Made by a program: the position numbers and the translations under genes. Positions 53,203-62,468 of a stretch of DNA of 64,000 nt are shown one piece after another. The stretch lies in NCBI RefSeq assembly GCF_041929235.1, contig NZ_JBHFNP010000170.1, positions 62,001 through 126,000 on the forward strand. Reading direction: 5' to 3'. The notes beneath the pieces are model-generated. The model ran no database searches and was not told the DNA's origin. It saw only the letters and a list, made by a program, of their open reading frames with translations. This DNA comes from Microseira sp041929235 (GTDB lineage Bacteria > Cyanobacteriota > Cyanobacteriia > Cyanobacteriales > Aerosakkonemataceae). The stretch's first letter is position 1. The number at the start of each line of letters is the position of its first letter.

Positions 53203-54240
53203 CTATTCCATTCCCTGCACCTGCTCTGGCGATAATCCCGTCAACGCTGCCGCCTGTTCCACGCTCATCCCAGATTGCAACAAATTGCGGACGACTTGCC
53301 GCAACTGCTGTGCTGTCCTATCTGCTCGCAGTCGTTCTTGTTCTGCTCGCAGTCGTTCTTGTTCTGCGCGTAACCGCTCTTGTTCTGCCAATTCCAATGC
53401 CAACTCTGTATCCGTAGGAACCCATCGATCTTGGTCACCATACCAGCGCAACCACTGGCGAGTAATCCCCTCAAAGGTTCCTTGCCACAATCCTAAACCT
53501 AGCTCAAGCTCTGGTATCCAGATACGGGGATTGTCTCGATTAAGTGCCTGTTCTTGGTAATGTCCGCCAGCAAGGGTAAAGCAACGAACGCGGTTAGTGT
53601 AGCGATTAAAAACTATGTAATAGGGAACGCGCAGAATTTGTTCGTAAACTTCCCATTTTCGCGGCGGTGTTTCCTTGGCGTGTCCGTTGCTTTCTTCCGC
53701 CACGACATTGGTTTGAGTATCGATAGAAGGGTTTTCTCCTTCCAGCGCCGCTTCTGCGTCTGCATATTCTCCCAAGTCCTCCTTTGCCGTACCGGGAGAG
53801 AGGAGTTCTACCACTACAAAAGGATTGACTGCTTCCTGCCAGGTTACATAACTAGAGCGTAATTCGGTTCCCCCATACAGGCGGGAAACTCCCACCACCA
53901 GAAACCAATCTGGGCGCTTATGCCACAGGGAATGGCGTGCATCGTAGTAGAGATTGAGGTCAGTCCCTGTAAATACCCGTTCTGGTGGGTAGCGACGACA
54001 GCGAAAAGTCTTGCTTAATAACTGGGGTTGTAGGTCGTGATATTCGTCAGGCAATCCTGGTTCCTCTGGGTCTTCGCTGGGCAAATCGTACATCGTGGGC
54101 AGCGTTTCCTGGGGAGGTAGGGGCGGTTCGCGCTGCGGAATCGGGTAGGGCTGGGGCGACATAGGTAGCAGGCGGTGTGGTGGCGAGGTGATGATTCCAG
54201 TGTAAATGGCGGGGCTGACTCTCTGGGGTGGAAATGTCAA
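53203..54240 (-). CDS. Uma2-family protein with C-terminal coiled coil
   Basis: 345 residues; an in-frame ATG at 54162 (MSPQPYPIPQREPPLPPQET) is the likelier start, giving 319. The Uma2 core includes KRPDWFLVVGVSRLY, PFVVVELLSPGTAKEDLGEY and VPYYIVFNRYTNRVRCFTLA. The tail holds an almost perfect EQERLRA heptad run (RLRAEQERLRAEQERLRADR) and ends with a small helix-turn (MSVEQAAALTGLSPEQVQGM). This tail is common in large cyanobacterial Uma2 proteins. The repeated heptads are encoded by tandem 21-base repeats at about 53335-53395. Confidence 0.85.
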   Translation of the reverse strand: MTFPPQRVSPAIYTGIITSPPHRLLPMSPQPYPIPQREPPLPPQETLPTMYDLPSEDPEEPGLPDEYHDLQPQLLSKTFRCRRYPPERVFTGTDLNLYYDARHSLWHKRPDWFLVVGVSRLYGGTELRSSYVTWQEAVNPFVVVELLSPGTAKEDLGEYADAEAALEGENPSIDTQTNVVAEESNGHAKETPPRKWEVYEQILRVPYYIVFNRYTNRVRCFTLAGGHYQEQALNRDNPRIWIPELELGLGLWQGTFEGITRQWLRWYGDQDRWVPTDTELALELAEQERLRAEQERLRAEQERLRADRTAQQLRQVVRNLLQSGMSVEQAAALTGLSPEQVQGME

Positions 54241-54253
54241 CAGGCAAAAACTT

Positions 54254-54350
54254 AGGACTTACGCAAGACCAGGCCAGAAACCGGGTTTGTTTGCAGATTT
54301 CTGGTTCCAAAGCCCCGATTTTTCCTATAAACCCGGTTTCTTTGCGTAAC
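54254..54350. repeat. Decayed MITE of the AGGACTTACGCAA family
   Basis: AGGACTTACGCAA is intact at 54254-54266, but the other end (TTTGCGTAACTGCT, ending about 54352) has changes. The inside has ACCGGGTTT and AAACCCGGT arms. An STRR run (AGCAATTAGCGATTAGCAA) follows at about 54394-54420. Confidence 0.6.
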
Positions 54351-54488
54351 TGCTGTGATATATGAGTCATCCCACACCAGGGCGAATGACCATTAGCAAT
54401 GAGCAATTAGCGATTAGCAAGATTGACACGCTTCGGGGGAGTAGGCCAAGATTATAAGAAGTATTAAACTTTGTAAAGGATGTTGTAG

Positions 54489-55124
54489 ATGTCCTTGGAA
54501 TTTATATCCGTAGAAAACATCGAGGAAATCGCGGGAAAATACGGCTACTGGGCGGTATTTCTGGGAATTTTGCTGGAAAACCTGGGAATTCCTTTGCCTG
54601 GGGAAACGATTACAATCGCGGGAGGGTTTCTCGCCGGTAGTGGTAAGCTGAATTACTGGTTGGTTTTGGGTAGTGCGATCGCCGGTGCTTTTTTAGGCGG
54701 TAACTGCGGCTATTTTATCGGTAAATACGGCGGCTGGCCTTTGCTGCTAGGACTGGGGCGAATTTTCCGCATCAGCGAAGAAAAACTTCTAGAAATTAAA
54801 CATCAGTTTGGCGAAAACGCCGGAAAAACCGTATTTATCGGTCGGTTTATTGCCCTGCTGCGAATATTCGCCAGTCCCTTAGCCGGAATTGTGCAAATGC
54901 CCTTCCTGAAATTTACAGCTTATAACCTGGCTGGGGCAGCGTTATGGGGTGCTGTAATGGTGAGTTTGGCATTTTTTGCTGGTCACATTGTCCCGTTAGA
55001 AAAATTAGTTGCTTGGGTGGCGCAATTTGCCATCGTTGCTTTACTGCTGCTGATGGCATGGATATTCGTTCCCCTGTGGTACGAGTCTCGCCAAGCCAGC
55101 AAGCAACTAAACCAGCAAGATTAA
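54489..55124 (+). CDS. DedA-family membrane protein
   Basis: 211 residues with the DedA/SNARE-associated pattern: ENLGIPLPGETITIAGGFLA near the N terminus, then GGNCGYFIGKYGG and TVFIGRFIALLRIFASPLAG with the conserved FxGRFIxxxR motif and downstream G. About five hydrophobic segments. Recent work on this superfamily points to polyprenyl-phosphate or phospholipid scrambling. Intact. Confidence 0.92.
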   Translation: MSLEFISVENIEEIAGKYGYWAVFLGILLENLGIPLPGETITIAGGFLAGSGKLNYWLVLGSAIAGAFLGGNCGYFIGKYGGWPLLLGLGRIFRISEEKLLEIKHQFGENAGKTVFIGRFIALLRIFASPLAGIVQMPFLKFTAYNLAGAALWGAVMVSLAFFAGHIVPLEKLVAWVAQFAIVALLLLMAWIFVPLWYESRQASKQLNQQD

Positions 55125-55199
55125 TTTAAGATTTAAGATTGCAGATTGCAGATTTTAAATTCAATCTGCAATTTGCAATCTTAAATTGGCAACTCCCGT

Positions 55200-56060
55200 T
55201 CAAGCAGCTACCTCCAGAGGCTTTGGCTGTTCGTGTTCGATGACAAACACGTTTGAATAGAGGTTAGCGATGATTTGTTTCCCTTGCTGCGTCAGTTCTA
55301 AATAGTGCAGCGCATCTTTGATGTAGACATAAACAACATTCCAGAAAAACTTAGCGTAATTCTGACGCAAGTCTCCGGGGTGGCGGTATCCCAAGCCTTT
55401 GTTAACGCCAGTTTCTTCAAATTCGTAGTATAAAGCACCGACCTTTTTTAAATAGCGGGGGTCGCTTAGTTGACCGATGAGATCGGCGGCGCGAACTAAA
55501 CCGGGATAATGTGCTGTATCTTGATGATCTTCATCTTTGGGGACGGGGAAACGGGTGAGTTCGATATTGGCTTTGATTACTTCGGCGTCGATTAGTTTGT
55601 GACCGCCAAAGCGTTCGGATATAAACAGTTTGCCCCGGTCTACATGGTAAGGTGTGAGGCTAGCATCGGATGCGCCAGGAGGCAGCTTTGCCATCGTGCC
55701 GTTGATGCCAGTGGCGTACAAGCCTTCTACTTCTCGGTCTTGCCGACAAACGCCTTTAATGTATCCAATGTCGTGGCACAACAGGGAGATAATATAGTGC
55801 AACCAATCTTCGCAGGACACCCCACCTTCGCGGATATGTTTGCCCCTGAGAATTTCCTGTCCCACTAAGGTGACTAGGATAGTGTGTTCCACATTGTGAT
55901 AAAGGGCGTCGCTGTTGGCAATGTTTTCCAAAGCCATGTTTCCAGCCCAGCTGAGAATGTCCGCATAGTCCGGTTTCCAGCCACCGTAGGTGCGGGTATA
56001 GCCTTCGCGCAGCTGGCTGACGAAGTGGTCGATCAGTAGTTGTGTAGGATTAAACAACAT
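55200..56060 (-). CDS. HD-domain metal-dependent phosphohydrolase
   Basis: 286 residues from the ATG at 56060 (MLFNPTQLLIDHFVSQLREG); the upstream ATG at 56078 has a poorer context. HD motifs are YHNVEHTILVTLVG, LLCHDIGYIKGVCR and the later VRAADLIGQLSDPRYL. This matches a conserved cyanobacterial HD-domain family typified by Npun_R2479 (from memory). Enzymes of this fold hydrolyse phosphate esters of nucleotides or second messengers; the substrate is not known. Confidence 0.85.
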   Translation of the reverse strand: MLFNPTQLLIDHFVSQLREGYTRTYGGWKPDYADILSWAGNMALENIANSDALYHNVEHTILVTLVGQEILRGKHIREGGVSCEDWLHYIISLLCHDIGYIKGVCRQDREVEGLYATGINGTMAKLPPGASDASLTPYHVDRGKLFISERFGGHKLIDAEVIKANIELTRFPVPKDEDHQDTAHYPGLVRAADLIGQLSDPRYLKKVGALYYEFEETGVNKGLGYRHPGDLRQNYAKFFWNVVYVYIKDALHYLELTQQGKQIIANLYSNVFVIEHEQPKPLEVAA

Positions 56061-56234
56061 GGCGACTTCTCTTTTCAATCAACAGGGTATTTTCTCCTAT
56101 GAGGCTACAGCGAGGTTGTAGCGTCACGCTAGAAATAGGTTAACTCCATAATGTGCAATTTTTGGATTTGGCTGGGTGATAGGAGGCGTTGTGGGTTGTG
56201 ACCTCAGTCGCATTACAGGGATACTGGAGAAGTA

Positions 56235-57791
56235 TCAAGCGAGTTCTACCACACCTTGGCGTCGAGGATCGCCAGCACCTGTCATCAACCCATTTAAATT
56301 TGTTATCACTGTATTCACCCCCCCAAAAAACATATTTTTTTGGTTCCATAAAACCATCTCAGAGCCATGGGGAAGCGTAGCCTTTGTTACTTTTTCTGGT
56401 GCAAATCCAGGTTCTAAATGAAATCTTCTGTTTTCCAAGTGTACTCTAGGACTTTCTACTGCTTGAGCGACAGGCATTTCAAAGTCTATCAAGTTGGAAA
56501 TTACTTGCAGGATTGCGGTGCGAATTCGCTTCGACCCTCCAGAACCCAAAACAATTTCTGGCTGACCATCTTTTAATACTATTGTGGGAGACATCATCGA
56601 AGAAATCCGCAGATTTTGAGGCCAGTTATGGAATCCAGAGGGATTTAAATCCTCCTCACCCAACATATTATTTACCATAATCCCCGTCCCCGGAATTACA
56701 TATCCAGATCCTTCCCCATTAGAAGTTGTCACAGAAGCTGCATTGCCTTCGCTATCTATGACGCTGATGTGAGTTGTACTTCCCCATTTATTCAGGATTT
56801 CTGTTAATTCTCGTTCGTAAGGTTGAAAATGCTCGTTCCCTAAAAACTTTTTGGCGATATCTTGTTGATAAATATAAGCATCGTATCCGTCAGTTCTGGC
56901 TTGATTAGTTAAACGCATAACTTGAGCCAGAAGTTGCAAGTGATACTCAGACCCAAATTCAATTTTGTTTAAATCAATGGTAGATAACAGCTGGAAAGCG
57001 AACGCCATGAGAGTACCGCCAGAACTGGGAGGTGGGTTGGTGAGTAGGATGCGATCGCGGTAATTTATCGCCAGCGGTTCTCTTTCAATCACCCGATATT
57101 TCTCCAAGTCTTCTAAGGTTAAATATCCTCCGTTTTCCTGACAATCTTTTACAAGTCGATGTGCTATTTCTCCTGAATAAAACTGCCGCGCACCATTTTC
57201 AACTAACTCGGTTACCGATGCCGCCAAATCTTGCATAACTACAATATCTCCAGGCTGGATAAATTTCCCAGCCGGTGCATACACTTTCCGGGATTCAGGT
57301 GAAGCCATGATAATCGGTTTGAGCAGATTTAAGCAATAAGCTTGAAACTCGCTTAGTTGGATGCCGTTTTTAGCATAATGTATCGCTGGTTCAGCTATTA
57401 CATGAAAGGGTAATCTTCCCAGTTTTTGGTGTACTTGAAATACTCCCAAAAGATTTCCCGGTACTGCGATTGAACCCAAACCAATATGAAAGCTTTGGAT
57501 GGCATCGCCAAAGTTAACATCAACTGGATAAAAATTAATATCGCCAATAGATTTTTTCTGGCGGGGTGTTTGAGTAAAGAAATCAAACAAAATATTGCGA
57601 TTATCCCCGGTATGTGCTAAAAGAAAACCGCCGCCAGCGACAGAAGTTAACATCGGTTCGGCGACAAAAGAAGCTAAAATAGCGGCAACGGCGGCATCGA
57701 AGGCATTGCCGCCATTGCGAAACATTTCGATACCAGCTTCGGCGGTTTTGTGGTGTCCAGCTGCTACTGCACCGCGAATTTTTTGACTCAT
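56235..57791 (-). CDS. ggt: Gamma-glutamyltransferase family protein
   Basis: 518 residues, a single-chain precursor cleaved autocatalytically before the threonine in GSTTHISVIDSEGNAAS. The large-subunit start AAGHHKTAEAGIEMFRNGGN and small-subunit motifs (TSNGEGSGYVIPGTGIMVNN, then VLGSGGSKRIRTAILQVI) are present. No clear signal peptide is seen, so it may be cytoplasmic, as in some cyanobacterial forms. It transfers or hydrolyses gamma-glutamyl groups (glutathione). The ending GAGDPRRQGVVEL is typical. Confidence 0.92.
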   Translation of the reverse strand: MSQKIRGAVAAGHHKTAEAGIEMFRNGGNAFDAAVAAILASFVAEPMLTSVAGGGFLLAHTGDNRNILFDFFTQTPRQKKSIGDINFYPVDVNFGDAIQSFHIGLGSIAVPGNLLGVFQVHQKLGRLPFHVIAEPAIHYAKNGIQLSEFQAYCLNLLKPIIMASPESRKVYAPAGKFIQPGDIVVMQDLAASVTELVENGARQFYSGEIAHRLVKDCQENGGYLTLEDLEKYRVIEREPLAINYRDRILLTNPPPSSGGTLMAFAFQLLSTIDLNKIEFGSEYHLQLLAQVMRLTNQARTDGYDAYIYQQDIAKKFLGNEHFQPYERELTEILNKWGSTTHISVIDSEGNAASVTTSNGEGSGYVIPGTGIMVNNMLGEEDLNPSGFHNWPQNLRISSMMSPTIVLKDGQPEIVLGSGGSKRIRTAILQVISNLIDFEMPVAQAVESPRVHLENRRFHLEPGFAPEKVTKATLPHGSEMVLWNQKNMFFGGVNTVITNLNGLMTGAGDPRRQGVVELA

Positions 57792-57902
57792 CGATAGGGT
57801 AATTGGTAATTGGTAATTAGTTTACTTCAGTTTACTTGGTCAAAGTCCCAACGAAATCGGCAATAATTCTAAACGGCGGTTCTGTAAAAACGGAGGAAAT
57901 GG

Positions 57903-58730
57903 GTGAAAGTTGCTATCATTGGCTGTGGTTATGTAGGTAAAGTATTGCTTCAACGTTTGCGTACCAACTCGGATTATGTCATCACCGCTACCACGACGAC
58001 ACCGGAACGAGTGGCAGAGTTAGAAACAATTGCACACCGGGTGGAAGTGCTGAAAGGAAGTGATGAAGAGGCGATGCGCGAGATTCTGCAAAGCCAAGAT
58101 GCCGTCTTGTTGTGTGTCGGTGCAAGGGATGCAAGTGTATACGAAGAAACCTATTTAGGAACTGCCAAAACCATTGTATCTGCTTTAAAACAAGCGCCTA
58201 CAGTCCAGCAGGTAATTTATACAGGTAGCTATTCTGTCTACGGCGACAAAAAAGGCGAGTGGGTGGATGAAGATTCACCGATTGCACCGACAAACCAAAA
58301 CCATGAAATTCTGGCTGAAACAGAACGGGTATTAATGACGGCGGCGAGTCCAAATCTTAAAGTTTGCATTCTACGTCTGGGAGGAATTTACGGCCCAGGA
58401 CGGGAGTTGATTAAAATATTTGGACCAAGGTCAGGTATGACTCGTCCGGGTGCGGGGGAAGATTTCTCGAATTGGATTCACCTGGATGATATCGTCGGGG
58501 CGTTAACATTTGCTCTGGCAAATCAATTGCAGGGAATTTACAATTTAGTCGGCGATGTACCGCAACCTAGCCGCGAATTGCTCGCTCGCATTTTTGCAAC
58601 TCACAATCTGCCTAATGTTGCTTGGGATGCTTCTGTTCCTAGCGTGCGACCTTATAATGCGCGGGTTTCTAATCAGAAAATTAAGGCAGCGGGTTATAAA
58701 TTTATCTATCCTGAAATTGTGGAATATTAA
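57903..58730 (+). CDS. NAD-dependent epimerase/dehydratase-like SDR protein
   Basis: 275 residues with a GTG start. The Rossmann motif is VAIIGCGYVGKVLLQRL (GxGxxG) and a TGSYSVYGDKKGEWVDEDSP segment occupies the extended-SDR Ser/Tyr position. LRLGGIYGPGRELIKI and FSNWIHLDDIVGALTF are typical of epimerase-like members. The catalytic YxxxK lysine is not clear, so it may bind nucleotide without the classical reaction. Substrate unknown. Confidence 0.85.
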   Translation: MKVAIIGCGYVGKVLLQRLRTNSDYVITATTTTPERVAELETIAHRVEVLKGSDEEAMREILQSQDAVLLCVGARDASVYEETYLGTAKTIVSALKQAPTVQQVIYTGSYSVYGDKKGEWVDEDSPIAPTNQNHEILAETERVLMTAASPNLKVCILRLGGIYGPGRELIKIFGPRSGMTRPGAGEDFSNWIHLDDIVGALTFALANQLQGIYNLVGDVPQPSRELLARIFATHNLPNVAWDASVPSVRPYNARVSNQKIKAAGYKFIYPEIVEY

Positions 58731-58978
58731 CGCAAGTTGCTAGTGATAAACTAGCTGGCTAATTGCTAATTGCTAATCCAGTATTTTTCCTAACAATAGC
58801 CATTAGCCATTAGCCATTAGCTCATGGTTTGAGATAACTAGCAACTTGAGTTATTAGCAGGCAAAAACTCCAGAATCCCGGTTTCTTTAAGAAACCGGGA
58901 TTCTCATTTTAACGGACTTTAGCTATTAGCCCAGAAATCAATTTCCGGGCGGTTGATTGACTTTTTTACCAGACTAGG
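58731..58978. repeat. STRR and palindromic repeats
   Basis: TAATTGCTAATTGCTAATCC and TAGCCATTAGCCATTAGCCA heptamer runs (about 58761-58820), then GAATCCCGGTTTCTT / AAGAAACCGGGATTC (58873-58902), a perfect inverted repeat that could act as a bidirectional terminator for the convergent genes, and CCGGAAATTGATTT-type palindrome halves. No gene. Confidence 0.7.
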
Positions 58979-59395
58979 TTACAGACTGCGCTCGCGCACT
59001 CTCTCCCGTTTCGGCAATTGATTTGCTTGGCGGAGAATGCGCTTGGGAGCTTTTCCTTCCCATAACACTTCACCCATTTTCACACCAAATTTGTCTTCTA
59101 AAGCCTCGTGCATTTCTGTTAGCACCTGTTCGGCTTCATCCCACACAGCAGCTGTATTACCATCAACTGTGGTAACGCTGTGCTTAAGATAACCATCTAC
59201 GTCATAAAACACCTGTCCCGCAATGGGGACGCTGACGCTAATTCCTTTGCCCGTATTGGTAGCGGCTGCCAAAATTATCGCACTGGCGGGATGATCTGGA
59301 TGTTCTTTTTGATCAAAGGTAATGTTAAAACCCATTTCCGCTAAAGTCTGTGCAATGCTATCGGTAATATAATCCCGCTTCGTTGGCAGTTTCAA
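58979..59395 (-). pseudogene. C-terminal part of a frameshifted coiled-coil protein
   Basis: 138 codons: KRDYITDSIAQTLAEMGFNI, then ASAIILAAATNTGKGISVSV and the end FGVKMGEVLWEGKAPKRIL. It overlaps the preceding frame (59358-60434) by 38 bases. Deleting one G (plus-strand C at about 59381) joins TILETAN to KRDYITDSIAQ in a natural-looking way, so both frames were probably one gene. Alternatively this is a separate gene with a TTG start at 59395. Function unknown. Confidence 0.6.
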
Positions 59396-60434
59396 GAATG
59401 GTTTGAGAACCCTGGCGATAGTCGCTTAATTGGGCAATTTCCTGTTGCACCCAACCCTGTGCAATCGCCTGTTGTGCGGCATCAATCTGCGCTGCTAATT
59501 CTGCCACAGCTGCTGCGATCGAGCGCATCACTACCGGATCGGCCTTCAAACCCGCTAAAATCACGTGGAGGTCTGCCAATTGTCTATTTGCCTGTGCTTG
59601 TAGGTGTCGGGAGCCTCTTTGTCCTTGTAAAATCTGACGCAGATGCTTTTGAACCAGGGCAGTTGCTTCGGTGAGAGGACGGCGGACTGCTGCTGGATCG
59701 TGGGAAGCGATCGGATCTCCCAGAGTTTGAAACACGCGCCGCACCTGTTGTCTGCGCGCCGCATCAAACTTCATCGCTTCTGCATTAGGACTTACGCAAA
59801 GAAACTTTGGTGATACAAAAAATCGTTGGTTTGGGAACCAGAGATCGACGGTCGAAACCGGGTTTCTGGCAACGCCCTTGCGTAAGTCCTGTGCATCTGG
59901 AATTTGAGCCACTTTTCCTTCTAATTCTGCCAATTCAAACTGTTGTCGCTCGATATCTGCCCTTATTCTTTTTTCTTCATCATCCCGTCGCTTGCGTTGC
60001 CATGCTTCTGGGAATGCCAACTCAATTTTCACCAGTGCTTCTGATATTTCTAGCAGTTGGGTTTCCGACTCTGCTTGAGCAATTAGCACCTGTTGATTGG
60101 CAGCGCGATTTGGCAATGCTACCGCTTCTGGAATATAGAGATTTGCCGATTGCCAATGCAGATCCCAGAGGATAGTCTTTACCCGCATTTGGATTTGATC
60201 GCGCGACTCTTCCAGTTGTCGAACTCGCTCAATTTCTTCAGCTACTCGCCGTCTTTCGGCTTCTATTTCTGCCGGTCGCTGACGTTCGGCTGCGATAATT
60301 TTTTGCTGACATTCGGCAATTTCAGCTTCAGAAAATTTGGGACTGCCGCTGATAAAATTAAACTGGTAATGGGGGGGGAATGGGTAATGGGTAATTGGTA
60401 ATGGGTAATCGGTAATAGGAAAGAATCTAAGCAA
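59358..60434 (-). pseudogene. Coiled-coil protein with in-frame MITE and lost 5' end
   Basis: The visible start (TTG at 60434) lies in repeat sequence (ITDYPLPITHYPFPP), so gene-like residues begin at about FSEAEIAECQQKIIAAERQR, near 60340, and the true 5' end seems lost. A long coiled coil follows (IEAERRRVAEEIERVRQLEE). At 59786-59891 a MITE adds 37 residues between PDA and EAMKFDAARRQQ without breaking the frame. The protein ends by frameshift at ANEAGLYYR (see 58979-59395). The intact form would resemble a coiled-coil protein with a C-terminal globular domain; I cannot name it. Confidence 0.65.
59786..59891. mobile_element. 106-bp MITE inside a coding sequence, frame preserved
   Basis: AGGACTTACGCAA (59787-59799) and TTGCGTAAGTCCT (59878-59890) are perfect 13-bp terminal inverted repeats. 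TGCAT occurs on both sides (59781-59785 and 59892-59896), a 5-bp target-site duplication. Element plus duplication is 111 bases, exactly 37 codons, and the element's minus strand has no stop in the host frame (QDLRKGVARNPVSTVDLWFP and so on). Confidence 0.88.
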
Positions 60435-60480
60435 TTACCAATTACCGATTAGCAATTAGCAATTAGCAATTAGCAATTAG
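60365..60480. repeat. STRR heptamer/hexamer repeats
   Basis: TAATGGGTAATTGGTAATGG-type repeats (about 60375-60420) and AGCAATTAGCAATTAGCAAT (about 60449-60480). The first run supplies the doubtful first codons of the coiled-coil gene. Confidence 0.85.
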
Positions 60481-60491
60481 CCTTTTCGATT

Positions 60492-61133
60492 TTAACCAAG
60501 GTTAAGCTGTTCTCGCAGGCGTTGGCGAAATTCCTTAGCAGCCGCTAGAGGATTGGGATTGCGAACGCATTCAGTTAGGAGATCGATATCCATGTTGGGT
60601 AGCAATTCACTGCGAGAAATCAGTTCATAACCGAAGGTTGCGGTAAATTGGGTGGGTGTTTCTTCGCGCAGGTGATAGAGTTTAAACTCGTTGTTCTGCC
60701 AAAACCAAACCTCTCGCGCACCTAACCGCCTAAACATATCTAGTCGATTAATCCCACCGCTGGTCACTACAACCTCGATTACCAAATCGGGAAATTCTTT
60801 ATCTGTGCCGATACAGTAGCTCTCATCTGGTTCTCCTCCAGCCTTTTTTTCTGGTTTGCGAAGGGTAGTAGAACCCATTGGGAAGTATTCCGTATCGGTT
60901 TCTAGGAAATAAATCAGTAGTAAATCTCCGGTACGAGTTTTGGCGTTTTCATGACGACGACTCGGTGACACAATTTCTAGTACTCCATCTAAATAAGCAA
61001 CCCGATAAGCTAAGCTGTCTCCTAAATCAGCTAACAAGACTTCATATTGTTCCCAAGGTACACCTGTAACGATGCGTCGTTCTTCCGGATCGTCGGCTTG
61101 CAATCGTTTGGGTAAATCGTCGAGTATTACCAT
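60492..61133 (-). CDS. Uma2-family protein
   Basis: 213 residues: VPWEQYEVLLADLGDSLAYR, LDGVLEIVSPSRRHENAKTR, GEPDESYCIGTDKEFPDLVI, EVVVTSGGINRLDMFRRLGA and REVWFWQNNEFKLYHLREE. The D and ExV/K residues of the PD-(D/E)XK-like core are present. Third Uma2 member in the window and not especially close to the other two. Function not established. Confidence 0.88.
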   Translation of the reverse strand: MVILDDLPKRLQADDPEERRIVTGVPWEQYEVLLADLGDSLAYRVAYLDGVLEIVSPSRRHENAKTRTGDLLLIYFLETDTEYFPMGSTTLRKPEKKAGGEPDESYCIGTDKEFPDLVIEVVVTSGGINRLDMFRRLGAREVWFWQNNEFKLYHLREETPTQFTATFGYELISRSELLPNMDIDLLTECVRNPNPLAAAKEFRQRLREQLNLG

Positions 61134-61224
61134 AAGTCAATCCAACAACACTTGATTCGATCCTAGTTGCGATCGCGCGATACAAGCATTTAGTTTGGCT
61201 AATCAACAGATTGTTACAATTAAT

Positions 61225-61312
61225 TCTTGGGCAGGCGGGACGCCCACCCCACAAGCAACAATGACTCTTGTGGCATGGGCATCTTGCCCGTCGGGTGCTA
61301 TTTTTGCCATAG
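61225..61312. repeat. GGCAGGCGGGACGCCCACCC repeat
   Basis: GGGCAGGCGGGACGCCCACC with CCACAAG, followed by CTCTTGTGGCATGGGCATCT and TGCCCGTC, gives an imperfect inverted repeat. Related GGGCAGGCAGGATGCCTACS-type copies lie at about 47771-47797 and 63681-63707. A dispersed intergenic repeat; no gene. Confidence 0.65.
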
Positions 61313-61314
61313 GT

Positions 61315-61911
61315 CTAACTTTCTTTTTCCAGCCTAATCCCTCGCCGCTGCATTCCGGCTTCAAACTCGGCGCGAAAGCCTTTTCGGGCAGGCACAACAG
61401 TAAAATAGAACGCACCAGAGACATCAATTCCGAATTCTATCCCGGCTGAGCGATCGCCCATTTCCAATTGTTGCATTAATACCTGCCGATACCGATCCGT
61501 CAGCAGCAACAACCTTTGATTGGTAGAACCCCGCCAGAGTAAGTCCTCGTGCAGAGATTCGATATAAGTTCCATCAACGAGCAAATCGATGCGATCGCAC
61601 AATAACTTTTGATCTGCTGTTCCCTGTTGTTGCAATTGCTCAAATCCATATCCGGTGTAGCACATTACACCCAAGTCTTTTGACTGACGAATGGTATCAA
61701 TTAAACTTGCCAAAGCGGCTGCTTGCAACATCGGTTCGCCGCCAGAGAGGGTGATGCCTTCAATATCTGATTGTGCGAGAATCCAACTTGCCAATTCGGT
61801 GAGGGTAATCGCTTCTCCACCTGCTGCATCCCACGATTCCGGAACTATACAGCCCGGACAAGCAAACTCGCACCCCTGTACCCAAATTACCGCTTGTTTG
61901 TAAGGCCCCAA
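61315..61911 (-). CDS. 4Fe-4S single-cluster radical SAM protein (NrdG-like)
   Basis: 198 residues with a TTG start directly after an in-frame stop, so the N-terminal 10-15 residues usual before GPYKQAVIWVQGC may be missing. The radical SAM motif is CEFACPGC (CxxxCxxC), followed by the SAM-binding GITLSGGEPMLQAAALASLI. It is similar to the activating enzymes of anaerobic ribonucleotide reductase (NrdG), but no nrdD is nearby, and such short proteins occur in cyanobacteria with other partners. Target unknown. Confidence 0.82.
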   Translation of the reverse strand: MGPYKQAVIWVQGCEFACPGCIVPESWDAAGGEAITLTELASWILAQSDIEGITLSGGEPMLQAAALASLIDTIRQSKDLGVMCYTGYGFEQLQQQGTADQKLLCDRIDLLVDGTYIESLHEDLLWRGSTNQRLLLLTDRYRQVLMQQLEMGDRSAGIEFGIDVSGAFYFTVVPARKGFRAEFEAGMQRRGIRLEKES

Positions 61912-62003
61912 TACCTTTACAGGGGACTCCTAGCGTAAAATACGTAAATTATCTATTTTTTTGGTATAAATCATTTCGTGACTGCCAGAATGTAGTTAAA
62001 CAG

Positions 62004-62468
62004 CTATGACTCGTCGGCTTCAAGTCTTGCTAATTCCGGCGGACGCACAATTGTAATAGTGGGTGCGATCGCAAAATCGCGAGGATTGAAGGTCAAAAGA
62101 TGTGTAATTTCTTGTGCCAGCATAACTGCAATAATCCGATCATCATCAGTACGCTTCCCCATAACTTTGCTGGTTGTGACTAAATCTAACCAATTGGGGA
62201 AAATCTGGGAGGATTCCTCTAGCAATGGGAAGCGATTGAGCAGTTGGTCTATGATGCTGCGTGTTTGTTCTACAGTCCACCCCAAGACATTAACTTCAAT
62301 GGGTCTTGTAGCAACAACCCAGAATTCTATAAGTACTTGCGCCGTCAGAAAACATTCGTTTCCTTGGGTCAATAAACGATATATTGCTTCTGTTGCCAGG
62401 TGATGCTGCACATCAGCAGGATTGCCGAAACGCAAAACAACATTGGTATCAAGCAGATATCTCGCCAT
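62004..62468 (-). CDS. PIN-domain (VapC-type) toxin
   Basis: 154 residues: ARYLLDTNVVLRFGNPADVQ (first acidic residue), LTAQVLIEFWVVATRP (conserved E), then KRTDDDRIIAVMLAQEITHL and LTFNPRDFA, completing the acidic set. A PIN ribonuclease with intact active site. It overlaps the DUF433 gene upstream by one base, so the two form a toxin-antitoxin operon. Confidence 0.87.
   Translation of the reverse strand: MARYLLDTNVVLRFGNPADVQHHLATEAIYRLLTQGNECFLTAQVLIEFWVVATRPIEVNVLGWTVEQTRSIIDQLLNRFPLLEESSQIFPNWLDLVTTSKVMGKRTDDDRIIAVMLAQEITHLLTFNPRDFAIAPTITIVRPPELARLEADES

Noticed and set aside
53084..53560. 158-codon plus-strand frame rich in SARSRSCSARSRSC
   Set aside because: It is the antisense of the EQERLRA coiled-coil repeat of the Uma2 gene.
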